The notes beneath the pieces were generated by a model. It saw only the letters and a list, made by a program, of their open reading frames with translations. It had not been told where the DNA came from and did not search any database. A stretch of DNA of 64,000 nt, taken from Tricholoma matsutake (taxonomy: Eukaryota > Basidiomycota > Agaricomycetes > Agaricales > Tricholomataceae). The position numbers and the translations under genes are program-made. Positions within the stretch are counted from its first letter, which is position 1, and every line of letters begins with the position of its first letter. Shown in pieces: positions 55,683-64,000 of this stretch. Location of the stretch: positions 1,674,001 through 1,738,000 of the forward strand of contig AP026544.2 in the NCBI GenBank assembly GCA_026075535.2, given 5' to 3'.

Positions 55683-56800
55683 GTGGGGCAGTGTAAATTA
55701 CAGGAATCATGGAGAATCCTTTTACACATTGCAGCCTCTCTAGGTTGGGACATGCAGCAAATCAACATGAAGACCGCTTTCTTGTATGGTCTACTACCTG
55801 AGGATGAGGTACAGTACATGCAACAGCCTGTTGGATTTGAAGAGCCTGGGAAAGAAGACTGGGTATGGCAACTTCAGCGTGGCCTGTATGGTGTGAAACA
55901 AAGCAGACACATCTGGAGCCAGACTCTCAATGCCCAGATGATCAAATGGGGATTTACGCACCTGGCCTGTGAGTTGTGCATTTATTACTGAAAAACTGAT
56001 ACTGGCATCATTATTTCAGCCATCCATGTTGATGACTATCTCTCCATTGCTGACTCAAAAGAGGAAAATGAACACTTCAAAGCCCAGATGCATAAAGTTG
56101 GACGATCTCCAAACTGGGTACTGCGCAATTTATTATGGGTATTGCTATATCCTGGGACAGAATCACACAAACCATCTCACTTTACCAGACCACCCTTATT
56201 GACAAAATCATCGAACAGTTTGATCAGAGAGATGCACACCTGGTATCAGCCCCCCTCAAACCAGGTTGTAAATTTCATCATGTTAATCTGCAATCCACTA
56301 CTCCCGAGGATCGACTACAGCTTGACAAACTACCCTACTGATCCCTTGTTGGCTGCCTACTTTATCTGGTGATTTCCACTCAGCCCAACATTTCTTATGC
56401 CATCCAACAACTTTCCCAATACCTTGACTCCTATTCCTTTGAACACTGGGGTGCAGCCATCAGGCTTGTCTGCTACCTCAAGGGGACCAGAGTCTTAAAC
56501 TGCACCTCAGGGGCAATTTCCCTATTATGCTTTGTGCGTGCAGTGATTCCAATTGGGCTAACTGCCTTGATACCCATCGCAGCATTGGGGGTTATGTTTG
56601 TTCCCTTGGTTCTGGTGCTGTGTCATGGACCACACACAAACAGAAGGTTGTCACTGCTTCCTCTTGTGAGGCAGAATATACAGCAGCATTTGAGACAGCA
56701 AAAGAGTGTATTTGTCTGTGAACCCTACTGGACTCTATTCATCATAACCAAACTACTCCTACCATAATATTATGCGACAACACTGCAACCAAAATACATA
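55683..56800 (+). pseudogene. Ty1/copia pol fragment (reverse transcriptase and RNase H)
   Basis: It reads MQQINMKTAFLYGLLPEDEV, MQQPVGFEEPGKEDWVWQLQ, RGLYGVKQSRHIW, then, after a TGA near 55989, IHVDDYLSIADS (the copia version of the YVDD catalytic block, Asp-Asp kept). SLYQTTLIDKIIEQF, a TGA near 56340, LVGCLLYLVISTQPNISYAI and an RNase H end (SDSNWANC, SIGGYVCSLGSGAVSWTTHK, SSCEAEYTAAFETAKE, ILCDNTAT) follow in shifted frames. gag, integrase and LTRs are not seen. The remnant breaks off near 56800. Confidence 0.88.
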
Positions 56801-56869
56801 GGTAAGCTACATTGTATCAAATGATACGACCTATCAAATGTATACATTGTATCAAATGATACAGGTTTG

Positions 56870-57600
56870 ATGGACACTGTCAAACTCACTATATAAAGTC
56901 ACTATACTATATTAACCAATGACTACATTGTACACTGATTATTATACCTTACAATAGACATGCATTAGGAATGTAATACACATATTAGTAACATTTGAAA
57001 TGCAACAGGCACAGACATGGCCACAGCATCGCCATTGGGCACAGACATGGGAATGGGCAATATTAACCTATGAATACTATTGACTGTACATTGTATTATC
57101 TGTTTCAATGGACACCATTGAACTCACTATATATTTGTACATACTCTATTAATTAATTAACCAATGACTACATTACTACTTTACTTGCTGTACCATACAG
57201 ATAGATGTGCATTAAGAACATAGTACAGACATTAGTAATGTTTGAAATGCAATTGCATGGAAGGGGACGGGGACAGGGACAGGAGCGGGGATGGGAGTGG
57301 GGATGGGAGCGGGGACAGGGACTATTGACTGTACACATTGTATTGTCTGTTTCAATGGATGCCATTGAACTCACTATATATTTGTACATACTCTATTAAT
57401 TAACCAATGACTACATTACTACTTTACTTGCTGTACCGTACAGATAGATGTGCATTAAGAACATAGTACAGACATTAGTAATGTTTGAAATGCAATTGCA
57501 GGGAAGGGGATGGGGAAGGGGATGGGGAAGGGGAAGGGGACGGGTATGGGGACAGGAACGGGGATGGGACTGGGGAAGTGGCACTGACATCAGAGCTTGA
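56870..57600. repeat. Three tandem ~240-bp units, each ending in a G-rich minisatellite
   Basis: The units begin about 56870, 57111 and 57356 and share TTGAACTCACTATATATTTG, AACCAATGACTACATT, AGATAGATGTGCATTAAGAA and GACATTAGTAATGTTTGAAA; the first copy is the most diverged. Units two and three end in GGGGACGGGGACAGGGACAG and GGGATGGGAGTGGGGATGGG-like runs, which could fold into G-quadruplexes on the + strand. No gene. Confidence 0.75.
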
Positions 57601-57712
57601 CAGGACCACAAAAACAATGATATTACTACAATGATGTGCATTAAGAACAGAATACAGACAAAAGCTACATAGATGTATATATAATGAGTAAGGTATTAAT
57701 CATCCTTCCACA

Positions 57713-58587
57713 TCACTGGGAATCAGCAGAGGGATCAGCCATAGCATCTGAGTGGGATGATGGCATAATTTCTGAGAACCTCCTTTCAAATGATTTCAAC
57801 TTATTTTCAACCCTTTCCTTCAAAATGGCATATGTTTTCAATGTTATATCTTGTTGTTCGAGCTTCTCCAGCTCGGCCATGTACAGACAATGACTGGCAT
57901 CCTTGTATGATGTGCCAAGCTGGCCTTGAAGGGCCTTCACTTCAGCATGGCAGCTCAACAACTCCCTGTCTGTCAAGTCCTGCAACAGGATGAACTGATG
58001 TAGAAACACAAATGAGGATGACACTTACTGGATCAGCAGGTAGGGTGACCTGGTTGTGGGCCACCAGGTAGTATGGCAGTGTGGTCATGTTGCCAGATTG
58101 CAAATTGATCATAATGTCAGTTGGGATAGACAAGACATTGGAGTGGATAGAGAAACAGGAGCGGGAGCAGCTAGTATATGGGAGTGGCCAGGATACGGGA
58201 GTGGCCAGGACACAGCAGTGGCCAGAGACATGGCAGCAGCCCTTAACTTCAACCTGATTTGAAATAAATGAAGCTTACCCCTCCATCTGCATTACAGACA
58301 TCAAGTTCCAACTTCTAGTGATAGGCATTCATCGCCTGATGAGTGGCGGGAATCATAAAGTGGGGCACTAAATAGTGGTGCCCATCGTCGGCTTGGATAG
58401 GGATGTAGCCATCTAGAACATTGCCTTGCATTTGCTGCTGGTTGCTCATTGTGGATGGATCAATGTAACAGAGGTTATAATGTGCATCTAATCTAGTGAT
58501 CAGATATTGATTGGATGTTATTTGTTTGGCCTTGATGAGCACATGTGATGGTTGATTTTCATTGTTCCAACTTTCATTGACTTTCAA
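57713..58587 (-). CDS. Uncharacterised minus-strand gene left of B3
   Basis: Read right to left: 58587-58315 gives WNNENQPSHVLIKAKQITSN, LITRLDAHYNLCYIDPSTMS and GYIPIQADDGHHYLVPHFMI. A further piece at 58102-58030 gives TTLPYYLVAHNQVTLPADP before an apparent GT donor, and 57978-57713 gives a coiled-coil-like segment (LTDRELLSCHAEVKALQGQL, YMAELEKLEQQDITL, RVENKLKSFERRF), ending at 57713. Two introns are assumed. No domain is recognised. It would correspond in position to G2 of module 2, but sequence similarity is not evident. Confidence 0.4.
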
Positions 58588-58637
58588 ACCCCATCACACC
58601 CATCCCCATTCCTGTCCCCACCCTGACTCATCTCAAC

Positions 58638-60714
58638 ATGAACATTACAGCTCAACAAGTCCTTGGCCACATCAGCCAGATCAAGCAGGCCATTCAAAAT
58701 GGCCTTCAAACATGAAACATCAAGGCCATCATGAGGGAACAAAAATGGGCACTTGTAAGTAAAATACTATCAGGACGACAGTGGGACTAATATACTGTAG
58801 AACACATTATTTTCATGGCAAAGACAGGATCTCGGGGAGGTTTTGAAAGCGACATTCAGTGCCAAGTCTTTCTTGTGGGGTTTTTTGGTAGCATGGGGAA
58901 GTTCTGATAGAACGGGGGATGAGATTTTCATGGAAGGTCAGCTGTGTGCAATGAAGAAATTTGATGAGAAAGGTGGGATTGTGGGAACCTCAGGGGGTTT
59001 GGCATCGGGAGCAGGAGGTGGAGTGGCTGCTGGTCCTTCAAGATCAGGAGTGGGAGCAGCAGGTGGGGGTGCAGGAATGGGAATGGGAACAGGAGCGGGA
59101 GTGGGAGCTTGAGGGGAGAGCAGGCAAAGGAAACCACAGGTGCCAGTGGAGCCATCGGGATCCAGGTCACGCCAGCCAGAACATCAACACCCAGATGCAT
59201 GCCCATCAGCACCACCCACTCCAACCACTCCAGCAAGACCAAGTGGGAGTGGCAGGACCAGGTGGCTTCAGAGCAGCAGTGGGAGCTCTGGTGAGGATTT
59301 AGAAAATGATGGGGAATCAGAGGGGACAGAAAGCAATGGAGATGGATTGTTGGAGCGAAAGGAGCAAAGGGAACAATGCCGACAACCAGCACACGGGGCA
59401 GTAAGGCCCACTCCCTGCATATGATGCTTCCGGCTTGGGCAACAATGTCACAAACAGGTCAATGGGAAGGGCCCATGTTTCGAATGTGGGAAGGGCAAAG
59501 TCAAGTGCAAAAAAATGAAAGATGGTCATGGAGGGGACAAGCCAGAGAAAGGAAAGGGTGCAGCCAGAAGAAAGGTGAAGAAGGCTGGATCCTCATGGAG
59601 AGGAAAATTGAAGCGTTAAGTACTATGTATCACCATACAAATAACCACTGAACATTGACCACAGCAACATATTCCTCCGACATCGAGATGGTTGACGTCG
59701 CACACGAACTCCCACCCTTGCCCTCTCCCTCACCCTCTCCTGCTCCTGTGACTGCTGGGGAGCTCCATGACTTCAACAACCATATACAAGAACTGGAGCA
59801 TCATCTGTACAGTCAGAGTGATTGGCTCCATCAGAACTTCCCCAGAGCAATGTCCAACATACAGGAGAATATGGCCAGCTTGAGCAGGAGGATGGATGAG
59901 ATGGAAGAGTACATGGGGTTCTGCCCACAACCCCTTGTGTTGTACAATGGTGCAGGTGAGCTGCACTATCTTGGAGAGGGTCCAAGCTATAGGCAAAGAT
60001 ATGGTATGGAGGTCAATGAAGATGAGCAGGATGTTGGGGCCACTGTTTGGGAGGATCACTGGCACATGGCTTGATGCTGATAGTGAGGAAGATAGACATG
60101 AGGTGGCTGGGCCTGAGGAAGACAGAGGCAAGGTTGCTCCCACTCCCACTCCTGCCCCCATTCCCACACTTCCATCTGCTGCCCCACCTCCCACTCCCAC
60201 TCCCATTCCTGCACTTGCACCCCCACCTGCCGCTCCTGCTCCCACTCCTGCCCCCATTCCTGCACTTCCACCTGCTACCCCACCTGCCACTCCTGCACTG
60301 CCACCTGCTGCTCCCACACCTGCACTTCCACCTGCTGCCCCACATGCCACTCCCGCTCCCACTGGGCTTGAGGAAGAAGGACATGGTCCTCAAATCAAGG
60401 TCATCCCTGCCACGCTGCAAGATTCTCAGGAATCAGTTTAATGTATGACCTCTGTGGATGTGCCCCTTCCTCCCCTCCTTCAACCCACCTCAATCCCCAA
60501 TGCTGACCCTGTGGAACCAGTAATGGTATCCACCAGCAATGTGTTCGTACTACCCGCCCCTCCTTCACCACTGGCATCGCATTCCCCTCCTCCTCCACAA
60601 TTATGCCAGTCCCCTTGCCATTTGTCACCCACCCAGCCTTCGAGAAGTACCACCCCTCAGCCAAACCTGAAGATGAGAGTGGGAACATCCGAGGACAGAG
60701 AGGAGGTCAAATGA
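58638..60714 (+). pseudogene. Gene B3: Zn2Cys6-like coiled-coil protein (several stops)
   Basis: ATG 58638 (MNITAQQVLGHISQIKQAIQ) is followed by TGA 58713-58715, then KAIMREQKWAL and a GTAAGT donor. The next exon has LKATFSAKSFLWGFLVAWGS, Gly-rich sequence and a TGA at 59110-59112. The zinc region (59416-59500) is CI-stop-CFRLGQQC then CFECGKGKVKC: Cx2Cx6Cx9Cx2Cx6C with TGA 59422-59424 inside. It continues with a Lys-rich segment, an intron joining TYSSDIEMVDVAHELP, a coiled coil (HIQELEHHLYSQSDWLHQNF, NIQENMASLSRRMDEMEEYM) and Pro/Ala repeats (60140-60360), where the frame has shifted. It has the same order as B1 and B2. It is adjacent to C3. Confidence 0.65.
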
Positions 60715-60829
60715 GGCAGAAAAAAGTAATGGTTGGACCATTTTATTTTACATTCATACAGAAATATTGTTGTATACTTAGTCTGAAAATTTCACATTTT
60801 TCCTCTTCTCTCTTTTACCATGGGTTGTA

Positions 60830-61200
60830 ATTAAAATGGCCTCCTGTTGCACAAGGTCATCAGCTGTCTTTTGGTGTCAACCCTCTGATTGGTTGATTGT
60901 CAGGTTTTGTTGGGATGGGGGTGGGGTCATTGGTTGATCACTAACTGTTGATGATCCTATGTTGGCCAAGCTGGCCGCTGCCATGCTGGCTGCTGCTGAT
61001 GTGATCACCTGATTGTCAGGCTTTGTTGGTATGGGGGTGGGGTCATTGGTTGATAGCTAACCATTGACAATCCTATGTTGGGTATGCTGGCCACTCCCAT
61101 GCTGGCCACTCCTGTGTTCTGGCCACCAAAAAGGGGGTGAGGTTTAGGACGTTGTGATGTTTGTTGAGGAGGTGGAGTGGAGTTGTTGTTTCAGAACAAT
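60830..61200. repeat. Two direct copies of a ~125-bp repeat between B3 and C3
   Basis: The copies at about 60882-60980 and 61005-61095 share CTGATTG...TTGTCAGG, TTTTGTTGGGATGGGGGTGG / TTTGTTGGTATGGGGGTGGG, GGTCATTGGTTGAT and ATCCTATGTTGG. GCTGGCC words continue after each. No gene. This is the module-3 counterpart, by position, of the repeat blocks between B and C in modules 1 and 2. Confidence 0.7.
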
Positions 61201-61257
61201 AGGGGGGTCATTCACATTGTTGCCTGACATGGATCCCATGTACCTCATGTACGTGTC

Positions 61258-63145
61258 TCAAGGTATAAGATACTGTGGTTCACCATTACCTGGACCATTA
61301 ATTGGCTGTGGCTGAGCGACACCAGCTCTACAGAGTATGTCCATTGTCATTTGATGGACTTGTACATCATTCAACAGAGTTGCACTTGTGTTCAAGTTGT
61401 GTTCCTGTTCTGCCATCGACCTTTGGCCAGGTTTCTTTGGCTTGGATTTGCCTTTTGCAGCTTTTATGGCTCTTGATTGTGAATGTGGGTTGGGTGAAGA
61501 TGCAGCTAAGCCTTGGGCTTGGACCTCGGGGTCAGGCATGGGCATGGGCATGGGAGCAGGAGCGGATGAGTCAGCACTGGCCACTGGGTTGTCTGCACCA
61601 GGCATGGCAGCGGGGGAGTCTACATCGGGCCCAGCAGCAGCATCTGCATTATGTCGGCCAGTGTGTTTGTGCATCCATCGAGAAGGTGTAGGGCTATTCA
61701 AATCATTAGAATATTGTGCAGGAGAGACACTACCATCGTGTAGCTTGATTCTTTTGAACCTGAATGCCTTCTCAGGGCCCTGTGCCATTTGCCACTGCAG
61801 AATGTGGTCAAAGAAGTCGTCTATGACACTCTTTTGCATGTTCCATGGGTCTGTCCATTTGAACCTGGCTGGGAGATATTCAGGATTGATGAATGTCAAT
61901 GTGTGCTCGGCAATTGCTGTGAATGGGACATGGTGAGTACGACCATTGTTTGCTAGTTCTGCATGCAGATAAGTAACAACTCATTGAAAAGGAAGTGATC
62001 ATACTGTAATGCTGCCCAACATACAACTTAAACCATTCCTCCAGCTCTTTTTTCTTGTACAGTGAGCCTTTCCATGGTGTGGGTAGGATGGGGAACCCAT
62101 CACTAGTCATCTCAAGTCAGATTTGTGTTGAGTCACCATGCGCTGTTGACCTTGAAGCAATGTCTGATGCACGTAAAGCCTTGATATAGCCCATGAAGTG
62201 GTGCTTGAGCTCTGTGATCTCATTATTATATGTGTCCTTGAAGGATTGTGCAGGGGTGGCCATCAACGATGAAATATTTTTGTGACTGTGATTGGGAGCG
62301 GGATCAGCAATGGCAGCGGAATATTTTCACTCACGCATCAACAACCATCAAACCATCAGGTGCAGTGTAGGCTGTGAATGTCACAGAAAGCACCCCCACT
62401 TCTAGCCACTGTTGTCATGCAGTCTCCTCCACATGCTTAACCAGGTTCTTCTCTGCTCGACTGCGAAACATCAATAACATCATTGGCAGCAGCAATGGCA
62501 ACAGCAACAGGTTAACATACATTCACTTTGTTTTCTCTGGATAACCTTCCCCCTTGATTTTCTCCTGCTCAGCCTCAAGCACTGCCTTTTCCTCTGCAGT
62601 CATGCTTTCAAAAACCCTCTTGATGGCTGGCAGTCAGTTCTGGAACCATCCAGCCATACTTGTGGATGCATCCTGAACACCTAACATATCTCCAATCTCT
62701 TTCCAAACTTGGTCCTGGTGTAAGCTCCAGATCACTTCTGATCACTTCACTTTGAAGTTGTTTGACTTCCTTGAGGAGCCTTTCGTCATTTGCTAGTTGT
62801 TTGAAAGCCAGTTTGTTAGTTCCTAGCAATGTGATCAATAATACAACATTGAATGGGATGATAGCCAACCTTGGCATGCATGCAACTCTCCTCTGGATCT
62901 ATTGGGGTCATCTCAATTGACGCCCAGTAATTAAAGATGGTGGGGAGAATGTCAGTCTTGAGTATTTGCAATCAGGCAGCTTTTGATTCCTGAGATCGGA
63001 ATCCATCTTTATAAGGCTTGATGATCTTCCGCTCTTTGACCGTATATCAGCTCCCCTTCCAGTACCGTCTGTGTCCTGGGTTCTCTGATGGCTCAGGTGG
63101 CATTGGAGGGGATTGATGTGGAGGAAGGAATTGTCCTTGCCATTG
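61258..63145 (-). pseudogene. Gene C3: KDZ-associated family C protein (decayed)
   Basis: Read right to left. From about 63110: GHRRYWKGS, a stop, YTVKERKIIKPYKDGFRSQ, LKTDILPTIFNYWASIEMTP. Then 62850-62610: LAFKQLANDERLLKEVKQLQ, GWMVPELTASHQEGF. Then about 62460-62340: AEKNLVKHVEETA, a stop, QQWLEVGVLSVTFTAYTAPD. Finally an open frame at 61899-61258 reads INPEYLPARFKWTDPWNMQK, DFFDHILQWQMAQGPEKAFR, a Pro/Ala/Met-rich low-complexity stretch, and KGKSKPKKPGQRSMAEQEHN to TGA or end at 61258. The blocks align in order with C1 and C2. It points away from KDZ3, whose start is about 100 bases off. Confidence 0.6.
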
Positions 63146-63243
63146 GCTTCACTTGTTATTTGGCATGAGGATCACATGAGGATCACATGAAGTCAATAGT
63201 ACAATAAATAGCCCATCACCACAATTGATTCCCCCCAATCATC

Positions 63244-64000
63244 ATGAGCCTGACAAAAGCTCCTTACAAGCAAAAGAGAAGATCAAAGAACAATGCCACC
63301 CTGCATGAGGATGATGATGGTGCAGTGGATACTGTCACACATAAGGAAGTTGAGGTCAACACGGGACATGGACCAAAAATGAAGCATATCAAGGTTCCCT
63401 TTCTGGTTACAAAAGAATGTGGTGAATTGAGTTCAGCTGGTATCCATGACAATCCAGGTCTTGCTCCAGAATGGGATATGCAAGAACCTCAGGTGGCCCA
63501 TAAGCCGGTTCAGCCACAGATTTGCATGGTCAGTTTCTGACATTGATTGACTTACCGAGGCTCATGTACAAATAACAGAAGCAGCGAGACTATGTCTTGG
63601 AGTTTGTCAGATGAATAGATGAGCTGCTGCAAGCATCCCTGTCTCGGCAGGCATGGTCAATCGACAAACAAGTTTGCAATCACTGTTCATTCAATAAATG
63701 GGCAATTTGGAGATGTGTCAATTGTTCGCTAGGAAGAACACTTTGCCAAACATGTATGTGGGTAACACACAGGCAAAATCCCTTCCATCACATTGAATCT
63801 TGGACTGGCATGCACTTTTGCAGGGCCAGGTTATGGGAGGTTGGCACATACCTCTTGGTTCAGCACCAGACAGATCAACCAATTTGCAATGCTCTTCAGT
63901 TCCAAATGGAATATCTGGAAACATTCAAGGACATGAAGGATAAAGCAGAACAAGAGTCGGCCAATTGGGAAGGTGATGATCAGCATCAGCCTTCATCACA
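63244..64000 (+). pseudogene. KDZ3: N-terminal part of a third KDZ transposase with CxC2 cluster (runs off window)
   Basis: Exon 1 is 63244-63528 (MSLTKAPYKQKRRSKNNATL ... VQPQICM), with an intron at 63529-63578 (GT-AG). Exon 2 begins KQRDYVLEFVR, then a TGA, IDELLQASLSRQAW and the cysteine cluster CNHCSFNKWAIWRCVNC, LGRTLCQTCMWVTHRQN, HHIESWTGMHFCRARLWEVG. This matches the CxC2 regions of KDZ1 and KDZ2 position by position, including the (R)DY helix before it and the W after the HxI motif. The catalytic domain would lie beyond 64000. The TGA could be TGG or CGA changed by one base. Confidence 0.82.

Noticed and set aside
55514..55700. Minus-strand frame with DESEEGCETFRKFVVKPLRRL
   Set aside because: Protein-like composition but short, overlaps the start of the Copia remnant on the other strand, and no family could be named.
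59730..60420. Gly/Ala/Ser-rich frames on the minus strand near B3
   Set aside because: Antisense of the Pro/Ala repeat coding region of B3.

Overview
The window looks like a transposon-dense, gene-poor stretch of a filamentous fungal genome, most likely an Agaricomycete (basidiomycete). The reasons are several KDZ-type (Kyakuja-Dileera-Zisupton) transposase genes with CxC cysteine-cluster domains, a Helitron-like gene with the DUF6570-type N-terminus typical of mushroom-forming fungi, short GT-AG introns of about 45-60 bases, Zn2Cys6-like proteins and chromodomain Ty3/gypsy elements. I cannot name the species. No tRNA, rRNA, CRISPR array or clear housekeeping gene was recognised. Almost every coding segment is inferred to belong to a mobile element, and most are broken by stops or frameshifts.

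Layout. 1-2,835: a gypsy pol remnant split by a 1.6-kb inverted-repeat element, followed by an unrelated gene fragment. 2,890-16,106: KDZ module 1, with gene D1, a repeat block, KDZ1 (+), gene C1 (+), the same repeat block inverted, and gene B1 (-). 16,150-20,350: a 3'-truncated gypsy element. 21,354-35,350: KDZ module 2, with D2 (+), a foldback repeat array, KDZ2 (-), C2 (+), a second foldback array, B2 (-) and G2 (+). 36,520-43,113: a chromodomain gypsy element with two LTR copies and the start of a second copy. 45,598-48,570: an orphan ORF and a Helitron-like N-terminal fragment carrying a hAT-like MITE. 49,087-54,237: a multi-exon acidic/basic repeat protein and a CxC5/CxC6-type KDZ-clan gene. 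55,683-56,800: a Copia remnant. 56,870-64,000: tandem repeats and KDZ module 3, with B3 (+), C3 (-) and KDZ3 (+), which runs off the window end.

The main result is that three diverged KDZ transposase genes each sit beside the same two accessory genes in the same order: B, a Zn2Cys6-like plus coiled-coil protein, and C, a family I do not recognise with several shared motifs. The B-C interval holds a repeat array in every module. In modules 1 and 2 repeat arrays also bracket the KDZ+C pair, although the repeat sequence differs between modules. I infer a multi-gene KDZ transposon in which B, C and perhaps D travel with the transposase.

Decay is widespread. There are many TGA stops where CGA or TGG would be expected, and both gypsy reverse transcriptases have lost one Asp of the catalytic YxDD motif through a change that fits G-to-A. 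This fits old, inactivated elements, possibly after C-to-T type mutation.
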